DNA of 64,000 bases from Taudactylus pleione (lineage: Eukaryota; Chordata; Amphibia; Anura; Myobatrachidae). The stretch covers positions 1,840,501 to 1,904,500 of the forward strand of contig JAUIMM010000601.1 in the NCBI GenBank assembly GCA_031769625.1. Direction: 5' to 3'. Position numbers and translations under genes: made by a program. Below the pieces are notes generated by a model. It made no database searches. It saw only the letters and a program-made list of their open reading frames with translations, and had not been told where the DNA came from. Positions 1-11,300 of this stretch are shown piece by piece; within the stretch, counting starts at the first letter, position 1, and each line of letters begins with the position of its first letter.

Positions 1-84
1 AGCATCGCAGTGCTCACTATATAATAAAGTGTCACAGTGAACGTGATATAATACAGAAAGCATCAGTAGCCCACAGATAATATG

Positions 85-190
85 AATACACCCTTCACAC
101 ACACAATATTAATACACCCCCCCACATACACAATATCAATACACCCCCACACACATAAACATTAATACACCATAGACAATATTAAACTAC
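85..190. repeat. Degenerate AC-rich tandem repeat
   Basis: About four imperfect copies of a unit resembling acacaatattaatacaccc follow each other, with length changes in the C run. This is a simple minisatellite. No gene is visible in the surrounding 1-1200 interval apart from short chance frames. Confidence 0.7.
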
Positions 191-665
191 AACACCCCCA
201 GAAAAAAAAAAGTCCCCCTCCCCCCCATATACCTACCTTCTTAGATAACACAAACATTTTTCACACCACCACATGCACTTACCTACCCAGAGGGAAGATA
301 TGTCTGTCAGTGATGAATTGACCTGGCTCCTCCGCTCTGTGTCTGTGCAGTCTGGGCTCCTCCCCCTGCTGGCTGCACATGACATTACCACAGTAAGCAG
401 TGGGCAGCTGCTGCTTTTATAAAACATACAGATTGCTGCAACATGAATATAAGCCAACACTCACCTGCTGGCTCCTGCTTCCGCAAACCTCCCAGCCATC
501 AGCCAGGTCAGTAAACTGGGAGCCTCTCTGACAGCCAGGCAAGAGGGGAATGTCTGCACTGTGATGACTCCTCCCCATGATGTCACCTGAAGCCATCACA
601 AGCTCCCCACTTCCTGCAGCTGCAACTAAAATGACTGCCCAGCAAGAAGCTGCAGTTTGTACCAT

Positions 666-707
666 GGTGCCGGTGACATGGGCTAGGGTGCCGGTGACAT
701 GGGCTAG
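666..707. repeat. 21-bp tandem duplication
   Basis: The 21-bp unit beginning ggtgccggtgacatgggcta occurs twice back to back with no visible mismatch, indicating a recent local duplication. The flanking 200-1200 interval holds no gene or mobile element that I recognise. Confidence 0.85.
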
Positions 708-1207
708 GCCCCACCCTCCTGCAGCAGAGGGACTGGCTATAAATCACTGGGGCCCACCGGGGGATCCCCCAAATCCCCATCAGCCCAGTCCAAGCCTGTT
801 CGGGTGACAGCTCAGCTTATTACTTTCTTTTTCATTGTCAATACTTGCTGTGGTATTTGACCGCTTACTGTGGTATGCATACTGATTGAGAAGCTGCATG
901 TCAGCTGTCTGTAATCAATCTTTGAACATTTCATGCACTATGTGGTGCCCCTTCTTCTTTGCTTCAAATTTTATATAAATATCTTAGTTGAATATATTTG
1001 AGTAATTCAAGTAAGGCAGGTTTCTGGAGCACCCAATGCAAGTTCACATTTAAAACATTCCCGAGCATAACAGCAGCCCACCACTGTTGTTTTATTTTCC
1101 TTGAGATAGCTGACACCTATAACCAGATAGGAAAGTGTGATTAGATATTGTATATTGTGTCTATTACTGTAAAAATTAATATCCAAGTGGCGCTTATTTA
1201 TCTTCCA

Positions 1208-1313
<106 letters not shown>

Positions 1314-1450
1314 AACTCTCCAGCTTTGCCGGCACTCCAGAACTGAATATAATAAAACCAACTTGCTCCTGTGCCCGAATCAAATCATACACCCTCCAAG
1401 AAAAATGGCACTAGGAGACCACCAATATGCAAAAAAAACTGTATTGAAGT

Positions 1451-1485
1451 GATCAACGTTTTGGGGCTGTCACCCCATTGTCAGG
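1451..1485 (-). ncRNA. Decayed hammerhead-ribozyme-like motif of PLE
   Basis: Minus strand reads ctgacaa, a tggggtgacagcccca hairpin, then aaaacgttgatc. This matches the layout of a minimal type I hammerhead (CUGANGA, stem II, GAAAC, short stem III, AUC), with substitutions in the conserved core (CTGACAA for CUGANGA, AAAA for GAAA). PLEs are known to carry such ribozymes in their terminal repeats, and the position 3' of the endonuclease fits. Catalytic activity is unlikely given the core changes. Confidence 0.5.
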
Positions 1486-1931
1486 ACCAAACACAAGCAA
1501 TACACAAATGACAAAGACAAAAAACACTTAGCGACATATAAAGCTAATTCCCTGCCTGTCCTGCGGCACAATTGTCCACTGTTCTGCTTCCAGGGGCAGG
1601 ATCATCGGCAACAGGAAGTCTGGTGACTCAGCTGGCTGTAGTCCAGGTAACACACCTGCTTGCGTTCCACCCAGCCACATCTGTGGACACCATGGAAACC
1701 ATCTCCGGCTCCGGAACCAGAAACTGGAGGAAACATGCCAACACATTAATCAAACCCCCATGTAAATAAAGACACATCTAATATAAACATAAATACTCCA
1801 AGTTAACCCATACATGACTGCAGTAACAAGAAAATGGCACATCAGCAAGTAAATATTAGCAAATATTTAAAAAACCCATGTACCTCAATATATCCAAACA
1901 TCATACATAGGAAAACATAGAAACAGTAACC

Positions 1932-2282
1932 TCATAATGAATTCCAATTGATTTTATCATTAAGTCCTTTTGGAGTCATAGTACCTAATCTGACTATCCA
2001 TCTGGCTTCCTTAAGAAGCAACAATTTTGCTCTATTTCCCCCTCTTAAAGATAGGGGTACATGATTGATGGCATAATATTTAAGAGAATCCAAAGAGTGT
2101 CCTTTAGCTTTAAAATGACGTGCAACTGGCTGGTCAATCTCCTTCGCAGCCAGTGTCATCCTGATGGCTGACCTATGTGCCGCCATCCATTCGCTGAATT
2201 TGCGAATGGTCTGGCCAACATAATATAGGCCACAAGGGCACACAATAATATATATGACATAAGAAGTGTTACAAGAGAGCAC
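1932..2282 (-). pseudogene. PLE GIY-YIG endonuclease domain
   Basis: A 116-codon open stretch encodes the C-terminal endonuclease of a Penelope-like protein, which nicks target DNA before target-primed reverse transcription. Visible family features are the YIIV...GLYYVGQT segment (the GIY-YIG equivalent), a following R-x(n)-H-R-S-A-I-R helix, VARHF, and KGHSLDSL near the middle. It is separated from the RT frame by an AT-rich expansion (about 2283-2336) with stops, so the once continuous protein is broken. The first methionine is only the first ATG after that break, not a real start. Confidence 0.88.
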
Positions 2283-2336
2283 AAACCTAATATTATATAT
2301 TATATAATATTATATACTTTATCACAAAGTGGATAC

Positions 2337-3410
2337 TTAAACGATTTGCATGCCACAGTATAGCGGCAAGTGGTACACATTAGGTGGCCTAGGTTGTCCT
2401 AAGCCCATAATGTCCGTCTTAACAAGACGGTCTCTCAGATTTCTTCCTCTCCTAAATGCTGATATAGGTTTGGCTCCCCTGAACACTGGAAGATCTGGAT
2501 CTGTCAACACAATAGGCCATAGTGCCTGTGTGGCTCTATGGATCACTGGACTAGATGTAGAGAATTCACTAGCCCAGGATATCAACTCCTTATTGGATTT
2601 TTTGGATGGTTCTAGTAAATCTGATCTCTTCATCCTCAACACTTTTTGTTTCTGAGCCTGTAAAATTTTCAGATTATATCCCCTGCTCACAAATTTGTTA
2701 GTAAGAATATCTAATTGTGCCGGTATTTTCAAGGGGTCACTCGTGATGCGAGCAATGTGCATCATCTGAGATAATGGCAATCCCTTCTTCAGAGAATCAG
2801 GATGATGGCTCGAGGCCATTAGGAAAGTATTCCTGTCTGTTGCCTTACTGTACAACTCTGTTTCAATCCATCCATCTGAAATTACCATTTTCACATCTAA
2901 GAAACAGGCATCCTGTGTACTGTATCTGAATGTAAATTTTATGGGTGATGACAACCCATTAATTTCATTCATGAGCCTTACAAATGTGTCGATACTCCCT
3001 GTCCAGACTAAAAAAATGTTGTCTATGTACCTTGTATACATAAATATGGATTCACTAATTACAGGGTCAGAAAAAAACAATCGTTCTACTTGTTCAAAGA
3101 TGTAAATGTTAGCATACAAGGGTGCCAAGGAATAACCCATGGCACACCCTCATAGCTGTAGATACATGTTTCCATCAAAGAGAAAGTAGTTTCTCTATAA
3201 TATGAGCTCAAGCAAATAAAGGAACAATTGGTTATCAAACACAGAGTTCGAAAGATTAATTTCCAGGAAATTCTTCATCGCATGTAGACCTCCTTCAGGT
3301 GGAATTGAGGTGTACAGGCTGCACACATCTACGCAAAATAGTATGGACCACGATGACAATTCTTGAATCTCAAGGATTTTTTTCAAAAGGTTGTCGTATC
3401 CAGGAGAAAT
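2337..3410 (-). pseudogene. PLE reverse transcriptase, copy A (YIDN active site)
   Basis: Two minus-strand pieces, about 3410-3141 and 3140-2337, encode the palm and thumb of a Penelope-like RT. Recognisable segments are DVCSLYTSIPPEGGL (motif A), MGYSLAPLYANIYIF (motif B region) and RYIDNIFLVW (motif C). In motif C the second catalytic aspartate is asparagine, whereas copy B keeps YIDD. Stops interrupt the frame just before MGYSLAP (TGA, also in copy B) and in LELIL*RNYF (TAG, only in copy A). The Cys-rich linker after NVYH is shortened relative to copy B. Confidence 0.88.
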
Positions 3411-3420
3411 GTTCTTTGAT

Positions 3421-3444
3421 TCTCTCTTTCTCTCTCTCTCTGTA

Positions 3445-3493
<49 letters not shown>

Positions 3494-3496
3494 TTA
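3421..3496. repeat. (CT)n(AT)n microsatellite inside PLE copy A
   Basis: Interrupted CT repeats followed by AT repeats lie exactly where the N-terminal half of the PLE coding region should be. On the minus strand a translated (TA)n(GA)n runs into SPGYD, the first recognisable PLE residues. Confidence 0.93.
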
Positions 3497-3670
3497 TATA
3501 TATATATACATATGTACACACATTTTTTACAGTGGTGTGAAGAAATGCACGGTACTTACACCTTTTTTATAAAATTTCTAACCCTAATAGCTAGCTACAG
3601 GAATAGTGTGGTAAGAAGTAGGAAGTCAGTGAAGTCATTTCATTAATTAATAAAGTTCAGAGTGTGGTGG

Positions 3671-4740
3671 TGCAACTGCTGCACCTATAACATCCTGGAG
3701 CCTTGTGGTACACATTAGGTGGCCTAGGTTGTCCTAAGCCCATAATGTCTGTCTTAACAAGACGGTCTCTCAGTTTTCTTCCTATCCTAAATACTGATAT
3801 AGGTTTGGCTCCCCTGAACACTGGAAGATCTGGATCTGTCAACACAATAGGCCATAGTGCCTGTGTGGCTCTACGGATCACTGGACTAGATGTAGAGAAT
3901 TCACTAGCCCAGGGTATCAACTCCTTATTGGATTTTTTGGATGGTTCTAGTAAATCTGATCTCTTCATCCTCAACACTTTTTGTTTCTGAGCCTGTAAAA
4001 TTTTCAGATTATATCCCCTGCTCACAAATTTGTTAGTAAGAATATCTAATTCTGCCGGTATTTTCAAGGGGTCACTCGTGATGCGAGCAATGTGCATCAT
4101 CTGAGATAATGGTAATCCCTTCTTCAGAGAATCAGGATGATGGCTTGAGGCCATTAGGAAAGTATTCCTGTCTGTTGCCTTACTGTACAACTCTGTTTCA
4201 ATTCATCCATCTGAAATTACCATTTTCACATCTAAGACACAGGCATCCTGTGTACTGTATCTGAATGTACATTTTATGGGTGATGACAACCCATTAATTT
4301 TATTCATGAGCCTTACAAATGAGTCGATACTCCCTGTCCAGACTAAAAAAATGTCGTCTATGTACCTTGTATACATAAATATGGATTCACTAATTGCAGG
4401 GTCAGAAAAAAACAATCTTTCTACTTGTTCAAACATGTAAATGTTAGCATACAAGGGTGCCAAGGAATAACCCATGGCACACCCTCATAGCTGTAGATAC
4501 ATGTTTCCATCAAAGAGAAAGTAGTTTCTATATAATATGAGCTCAAGCAAAGAAAGGAACAATTGGTTATCAAACACAGAGTTCGGAGGATTCATTTCCA
4601 GGAAATTCTTCATCGCATGTAGACCTCCTTCAGGTGGAATTGAGGGGTACAGGCTGCACATGTCTAAGCAAATATAGTATGGACCCCGATGACAATTCTT
4701 GAATCTCAAGGATTTTCTTCAAAAGGTAGTCGTATCCAGG
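3671..4740 (-). pseudogene. PLE reverse transcriptase, copy B (YIDD intact)
   Basis: Minus-strand pieces 4740-4485, 4475-4203 and 4190-3671 encode the same RT region as copy A. Motif C reads RYIDDIFLVW with both aspartates. The linker after NVYH keeps the PLE cysteine cluster (CYRCSSC) but ends abruptly at 3671, where the sequence passes into the 5' segment of copy A. The endonuclease is therefore missing from this copy. Stops occur at QL*GCAMG (shared) and near 4200 (TGA after SDG). Confidence 0.87.
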
Positions 4741-4756
4741 AGAAATGTTATTTGAT

Positions 4757-4778
4757 TCTCTCTTTCTCTCTCTTTCTG

Positions 4779-4857
<79 letters not shown>
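4757..4857. repeat. (CT)n(AT)n microsatellite inside PLE copy B
   Basis: Compound CT then AT repeat, longer than its counterpart in copy A and interrupted once by AAA. It holds the same position relative to the RT frame. Confidence 0.93.
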
Positions 4858-4861
<4 letters not shown>

Positions 4862-5559
4862 GTACACACATTTTTTACAGTGGTGCGAAGAAATGCACAG
4901 TACTTACACCTTTTTTATCCAATTTTTAACAGTAATAGCTAGCTACAGGAATAGTGTGGTAAGATGTAGGAAGTCAGTGAAGTCATTTCATTAATTAATA
5001 AAGTCCAGAGTGTGGTGGCTACTATAAATCTTGTATCAACTTGGAACTCTGGTGTGTGCCACACTTTTTTTCATATAATAATTTCAACTACTGTTATAGG
5101 TAATTGCAAATGACAAATCTTTTGTAACAAATAGAAACTAAATAAATATAAATTAATAATATGTTTAAACATATATTCACATATATTTTAATTTAAATAT
5201 AAACCAGCTTTAAAATGAATCTAAAATGAATCTTAGTTATTAACTGGATAATAAATGCATTGTGATAGAGAAAGTTTAATAATGTATTTTAGGAGGCATA
5301 ACTCTTGCATGTGTTTGACAGCTTGTGTAATTATATGCATCAACATCTACATGCTTCCAATTGGTAGATTGTTCAATGATCCCTCAAAGTGAACATTCTT
5401 AATTCATTAGCATTGTGATTATATATATCAAGTCACATCTATTACTTTACTATCATTATTTAATTGACATTTCAACTTGGACTACTGAAACAAAGATGTT
5501 TTGATTCAAGTTTTAAAGATGAAAACAACAGATCTTAGTATTTTTTTGGATTTGTGTCA

Positions 5560-5830
5560 ATATTCATAATGTTGACACCAAAATGTTGACAGTTAAAATG
5601 TGGACCAGCTGTATGTTGATATTCTCAGAATGTCAGCATGTTCACATCTGGTGTTGACATGCAATACTGTCAAGGTTAGACTGTGGGATGGGATATTTAG
5701 GTTTAGGCATTAGGGAGAGGTTAAAGGTTAAGCTATTGGGTAGGTTGGAATTAGGCACTAGAGGGAGGGTTAGGCGTTAGGGATAGGGCCAGTATACTCA
5801 CCAAAATGCTGCTCCATCAGATGATTCTAC
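5560..5830. repeat. Dispersed element with ggtttaggcattaggg minisatellite core
   Basis: A flank rich in gttgacattctga-type words is followed by diverged repeats of ggttaggcactaggg and then by agtatactcaccaaaatgctg. Related cores followed by a tatacttacc-like word occur at 38732-39272 and 40405-40620, so this is a dispersed non-coding family. The interval 5020-5560 shows only AT-rich sequence. Confidence 0.65.
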
Positions 5831-6459
5831 TGGATCTGACAAGTACATGACTGCCAGGTACCAAAAGTAAAGAAAAGAAGTAAAAAAGTAAACAAGTAAA
5901 GAAGTGTATGGTTTCCAAAAGTTTACATTGACTTTGTGGAGGAACTTTATCTAGTGCTGGTTCAAAACCTATCATATTCTATTTGTGTGCACAGAGCAGA
6001 GATGTACATTAATCACTAATTCACTCCCTGAAAATGAATGTGGTCTGTGATGCTAATATGCATATTATAAGTGTTGCAGCCAATTGTCTTTTTTCATGTT
6101 ATCTTTATAAAATAGTTCCCCTACTTTCTCCTCTTCAAAGACATGCTGTACTGTTGTTGATGGTTTTTTCCTTTAAACAAATTAGAGCCAGGCACGTAAA
6201 CAACAAAAACATGTATAACACACAAATTACTGTTTATTAAAAATATATTATTAATGATTTATGAAATCCAGTTTAACTGGTTTGATTTTTTTCTTCTTTC
6301 TTCTCTCTTGACAATAAGTTAGCCACTAGGAAATACAGATAAATATAACACATTTCTGTTTCCTCAGCACATGCAGGAACTAGTAATGGGGCAATGATCA
6401 GTACTAAAATGCATGTCCAAAACAAGTTTATCATCTGTCAAAACCAAGTCTGGTATACC

Positions 6460-7000
6460 ATATAAACTAAAGATATCCACTGACCCATGTGTTTTGGTTA
6501 TGGTTCTGCCAAAAAAACTCTCACATGTTTTGGTTTTTTAACTGTATTTTTTTTTCAAAAATGTATAAAAACAACTAAAATCACATACTGTAAGTTGGGC
6601 CTGTTTTTGTTCATACAGTATTATTAACCTTAATATCATTATTTCCCAGTCATTTGTAGTCAGTTTTGACCACCTCACAGCTCAAAATATTGTTTTCATC
6701 CAGTTTAGGCTTAAAGGTTGCACCAAGCTAGCTGGCTGACTAGGCTAAGCAACAGCAGTGGTCAGCACAAACGTGATAGTTAAACTTCAAACATGGCACA
6801 TCTAAGAAACAGACAGGATGGCATTTTAATAGAAACTATACAAAGCTATAGAATGTGTTCAATAATCAATAACTATATCAGAGGCCCAAGGGCAGCACAG
6901 GGAAATGGAAGTGGAGTATGTAGTTGAAGAGAGACTGATTGAGTAATTGATTGATTGTTTAATGATTAATTTATTCCTGCTATAAAAAATAAAAGCAGAG
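6460..7000 (+). mobile_element. hAT element fragment (family of the 29.5-kb element)
   Basis: The stretch with gttttggtt, ataaaaacaactaaaatcaca, tattattaacctta, gaccacctcacagctcaaaatattgttttcatcc and the acaggatggc segment matches, in order, the left terminal regions of the hAT copies at 29483, 19690 and (inverted) 58862. The terminal inverted repeat is not clearly present and no transposase follows. Confidence 0.65.
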
Positions 7001-7584
7001 AAGTGGAAAATTATATTAAAATACAAGCACCCAAAATGGATAAAAGTGGTGCATTAATTAATTGATTGATAGATTCATTAATTGTAATTGACTGATTAAG
7101 AAAATTAAATTATGTTGCCTACCTGCTGACCATTCTACCCCCCTAATTGGGAAAAGGGTAACGCACCCCTGTAGTACATTTTTAATTGTAAGGCCATTAA
7201 AGATTGCAATGTCAATAGCCAAAGATTGAAAAATAATCCAAGAAACTTAATAGTTGCCCTGCAGAGCAGCTAACTCCAAATCAGCCTACACCCCCCCACA
7301 CTAGTTGGGTAACACTCCCCTGTAGTACATTTATGAGGTGCACTAGAGGGTGAGGGTCTGAGAATGAGGGATAATATTCACAAAAGAAATTGATCAAAAG
7401 ACAAATTAAAAATACTGGCCACCGACTGCAACACACTATGCAGATATTAAGGTGGCAACCCTTGACTTAATGACCATTAGTGTTTTAAACACTTTAGAAT
7501 CATTGCCTGAATTTTCGAACACACAAAACAAATTTATTTTGATGAAAGACAAATAAAAATAACTGCCCACCAAATGCAATACAC

Positions 7585-7945
7585 TTTTTTCTACTTTTTT
7601 TTAATTTGTAGCTCAGCTCACACCGTGTGTACTTACAGTGCTTATTTGTACATGAACAAACAAATTGGGTGACTGAGCACAGACATATTATGAACAATAG
7701 AAGAAAATATTTTTTCTAATTTTTTTAATTTGCAACTCAGCCCATTCTGCATGCAGTCACAGCACTTATATGTACCTGAACAAACACACTAAGGGACAGT
7801 GCACAGATGTAGTACAAACAATAAAAGAAAATATTTCTTTACATTTTTTAATTTGCAGCTCAGTTCACACAGTGTGCAGTGTCAGCACTTACAGTATATC
7901 TACATGAACAAAGGCACTGGGGGACAGTGCACAGATATATGCTTT
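7585..7945. repeat. ~120-bp tandem repeat, three units
   Basis: Three diverged units each contain tttttaatttgcagctcag, a cagtgtgcagt-like word, cagcacttatatgtac, atgaacaaa and gggacagtgcacagat. They are about 118-124 bp apart. A fourth unit at 9120-9240 is separated from these by inserted or unrelated sequence. Similar subterminal repeats occur in other hAT copies here. Confidence 0.75.
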
Positions 7946-8079
7946 ATTATGATAAGACCACACACTCGAGTGAAGGAGATGATGTGGCCTTTTGCATATA
8001 ACTATAATTTTTTAATTTATGATTAAGTTTAACATGGTTTTTAACTTATAATGTGGTCACCATTTTTTTTCTCCACCTG

Positions 8080-8730
8080 GATGTTACACTTCCAATACTT
8101 GCACACCCTGCCAGATGTAACCTACACTGTGCACCCCAAATAGCTTGCTCAGTCAGGTTCTTTCTTGGGCAGGATGAACAAATACGTGGATCTATTCATT
8201 CAGTGCATTTCCTATTTCAAATGTTTAAGTCACCCGTATATGCCGTGCTGACCTGCAGCACTGTTTGCTGTATTTGCTATTCCCTGATATTTTTAAATTT
8301 ACTTCCACCCCACTGTAGGCTATACTGGTGTGCTATACATCCACTGAAGTGCATCCTCCATGGACAGGATGTAGTTTACATGGATCTATTCACACATGGT
8401 ATATCATACTGCCACACATGTGTCACTTTTTCCATATATGCCTTGGGTCCTTGCATGGTTCATCACCCACAGTGCAACCTTAGTAGTGCACCCGTCATGG
8501 CTGCCTCACCTGGCACACTTGTAGATAAGATGAAAAATACATGGACCTGACTATTATGGTGGGATCCTACTCCTAGCATTAGGACACTGCAATCACACCC
8601 ATTTTGTGTCATTTCTTGCAGGCGTAACCTCTTCCACCCTTGGTAATCCTACATATTGTGCCCAAAATGGCTTCCTCATTTGGTACCTTTTGTGGGTGGA
8701 ATATATAACCCATGGAAGTTATTTCCCAAA
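8080..8730. repeat. Diverged ~180-bp tandem repeat, about four units
   Basis: Four blocks repeat the word order tgtaacctacactgtgcacccc, gcttcctca, and caggatga...tacatggatctattcac with strong divergence. A 165-codon frame through this region has no recognisable domain and follows the repeat, so I treat it as non-coding. Confidence 0.5.
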
Positions 8731-8884
8731 ATGTCTGCACCAATCCTGCAATATGCTTATTGTGCTATCTAGGTTTTGGTTGATTTGAATTATCTCTGTG
8801 TTGTTTCTATTTTTTGCAACACCAAATTCTTTTACAATGTACCATGTTTTCCATCTACCCCATCTGTGTCTCACCTGTTTTTTT

Positions 8885-9088
8885 GCCCTTCCCCTTTAGA
8901 ATGTAAGCTCTTATGATCAGGGCTTCTACCCTCTTGTGCTTCTCATTACTTTGCTTTCATCTGCTTCTTTCTCCCAACTATGGCACCTAACACTAGGTTG
9001 CTTAAGCTCTGCTTTTTATGTGGGTGTTGTGGTCACTAATGTAGTGCCATATTATTGATAATAATAATAGTAATAATAATAATTACTG
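8885..9088 (+). mobile_element. SINE 3' tail with ATA-repeat end
   Basis: The words tagaatgtaagctcttatgatcagggc and cctcttgtgcttctc, followed 100 bp later by an (ATA)n-like stretch, match the 3' half of a common lower-vertebrate SINE tail. An inverted, split copy occurs at 48780-49830. No tRNA-like head is visible here. Confidence 0.65.
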
Positions 9089-9119
9089 CTATAAAAAAAT
9101 AAAGAAGAAATGATAGAAG

Positions 9120-9240
9120 AAAAAAAAATTCAAATTTTTTGCAGCTCAGCTCACGGAGACACAGTGTTTTATATGTACTTAATCAAATGCACTCGGGGAA
9201 AGCTCACACAGGTTGTATAAACAATTTTTTTTTACTTTTT
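9120..9240. repeat. Displaced fourth unit of the 7.6-kb tandem repeat
   Basis: The words ttttttgcagctcagctcac, cacagtg, tatgtacttaatcaaatgcactcggggaaagctcacac match the units at 7585-7945, suggesting that the sequence between 7945 and 9110 separated a once continuous array. Confidence 0.6.
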
Positions 9241-9249
9241 CCACAAATG

Positions 9250-10912
9250 GAAACTGCAGGGTCATTTATGATTACGTAGAATTCATTTTAATAACAAATA
9301 AAAAATAACAGCTTTGATGGATGATTTTTTTTAAAGAAATGACATACAACAATGTCCAATTGCAAACACATACAATATAAAAAAAACACACTATCATTGT
9401 TTGATATAAATATGTATATCTATGCTATATATTAACCTAATCCCCATGCTCAATTGATATTCACAGAATAGAGTATATAGAATTAGTTTAAAGGAGCCAG
9501 ATTTTATGTAGTGATTCCTCATGAAAGTTCAATCTTTCTTTTAAAGCTGATCCGCACAAGGAAGAAATTGTTAAAACACTTGTTATGAGCAGTAAGACAT
9601 TTGAATATGCTTATTTTGCTAATAATATTGAAGTAATTAGCAAGCACATCAGCAGGACTAAACTTTACTTATATATGTATTCAGTAGTTCCAAAAAATAA
9701 ACAAATTAACTCACCATTCCAGTACACCAAACTATAAGGATGATACATTTAACAAACTAGTTTATCAAAGGGATATAATTAATAGTAACTAATATTTATT
9801 TTTGGATTGAGAACCATTTTCAATTGCTAAAAAGGAACAGCGATGGGTACAAAGTTCACCCAAAGTTATTTGTGACATTATTTGGTGCACTGGTAGACCT
9901 TTCAGTTTGGACTAGCCACATTTTGGGTCAAACCTAGTATCATTATTTGAATATATTGACAATATCTTCTTAATATAGAGGTACATATTTTTTGCTTATA
10001 TTTAAATCAAAATCTGAAAAATATTCTACTTGTTTCTCATTGATATAATACCAAGGTTAGTTTTTGTTATTTTGCCATATATTTTAAAATTGTTAAATCC
10101 ACAAAAAAATTAACTGTAACTCTTATATTAATCCAAAAGTGATCTTCATCAGTTCTGGGTAAGGAGTATCCCAAACAGTCAATTTCAACACATTCATAAG
10201 AATTGTTTGAGCGTGTGTAACATCTGTTTGTAAGGAAGGTGATCCTTTTAAGATAGCATTGGTACCTCTACTAGATCTCTTGTGGTGGATTTACCTGGTG
10301 ACTCTGATTTTAAGGAAACTGGTGATACATTCATGGATATCTCCCTCTCCACATATCAGTGTCACACATTAACAACAACCTGCATTTCAATAGTTTACTG
10401 TATTTTTAATGTTCCTTAGTAATTTTTTTAGTGAACTAAAATTATTTACCAAATAATATGTATAGAATAGGGTTTGAGCATTAGGAGAAATTTAATATAC
10501 AGAAGATAAGTAAAAAAAACTATAAAACATGGAATATAGATTAGTAGGATTGAAGATATTAATTAGTATAAGGCCCTTTCCTTAAATACTGTTCACATTT
10601 AAATTACTAAAATAAAAAAAATCCAAAATGATTGTCATAAAACCATTAAATGTTTAGCTAGATACAAATACTCCTAATAACCTTTAACAAATTGTATCTT
10701 CAGATAAATCATAGACACAGTAATTCATTCACATGTATTTAGAGATTTAGTAATGAAACATGTTACTTAGCATATATAATTTCTATTTAATATTGTCATA
10801 CTTTTCCCAATATGGGTTCAATATATGTCATCTCAGTTACTTAACAGTTATATGATCAGTAAGATTTAGCTTACAGTAGTGTAAATATAACTTCTTTTTA
10901 AGTAATCTACAG

Positions 10913-10953
<41 letters not shown>

Positions 10954-11220
10954 CTTCAAATATAATAAACAAAACCACAGTTCAATAATGGCCATACAGT
11001 TGGTGCACATATTAGTCGTTAACTTATAACCATATATTTAAATCAATTAACTCCATTATCTATGAAGAAAATCTTTGTTATATAAGGATTAGTCCGGCAA
11101 CAGTGTTATTAATTAACAATTGGTGATATCAGTCTTTTATCACAATTCACTCCTACAGTATGTTGTTTTCATCTAAATTTGATTCTAGCTGCAAATGTAG
11201 TGTATAAATTAGTAAATTTT
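9250..11220. other. AT-rich intergenic stretch with short (AT)n
   Basis: I see no coding, RNA or element signature in this stretch apart from an (AT)n microsatellite at about 10917-10947. Confidence 0.6.
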
Positions 11221-11300
11221 TCTGTAGTGTCATCCCAGAGGGAAGTGGTTTAAAAGCTGTGTAAGCCCAGAAAGCTGCCCTCCGGTTGGGGCACTGTGTA

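Larger units (their letters stand above)
1317..3670 (-). mobile_element. Penelope-like retroelement, copy A
   Basis: On the minus strand the order is a short 5' segment (3670-3497), a (TA)n(GA)n microsatellite, a reverse transcriptase C-terminal portion, a Cys-rich linker remnant, a GIY-YIG endonuclease, then a 3' untranslated part with a hammerhead-like motif ending beside an AT microsatellite. This RT-linker-GIY-YIG order defines Penelope-like elements (PLEs). The N-terminal part of the PLE protein is absent; the microsatellite occupies that place. Stops and frameshifts make the element inactive. It forms a tandem pair with copy B. Confidence 0.9.
2371..5018. repeat. 1.3-kb direct tandem duplication of PLE segment
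   Basis: Positions 2371-3670 and 3706-5018 are the same sequence in the same orientation, offset 1335 bp at one end and 1348 bp at the other, the difference being microsatellite length. They share the TGA before MGYSLAP, the microsatellite position and the terminal acttcactgacttcc-type segment. Divergence is low, so the duplication is much younger than the loss of the N-terminal RT region. Confidence 0.9.
3671..5018 (-). mobile_element. Penelope-like retroelement, copy B (3' truncated)
   Basis: This is the upstream member, on the minus strand, of a head-to-tail pair. It begins with the same 5' segment as copy A, carries (TA)n(GA)n, and stops in the Cys linker. Head-to-tail pairs with a partial upstream copy are characteristic of PLE insertions, so the pair may have arisen at integration or by later unequal exchange. 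Confidence 0.85.

Noticed and set aside
3299..3646. 115-codon plus-strand frame across the PLE
   Set aside because: Antisense shadow of the RT region plus microsatellite translation.
8053..8550. 165-codon plus-strand frame, Cys/His rich
   Set aside because: It runs through diverged tandem repeats; the repeated Cys/His words reflect the repeats, and no zinc-finger spacing is consistent.
10917..10947. AT-run as promoter or origin
   Set aside because: Simple microsatellite with no supporting motif.
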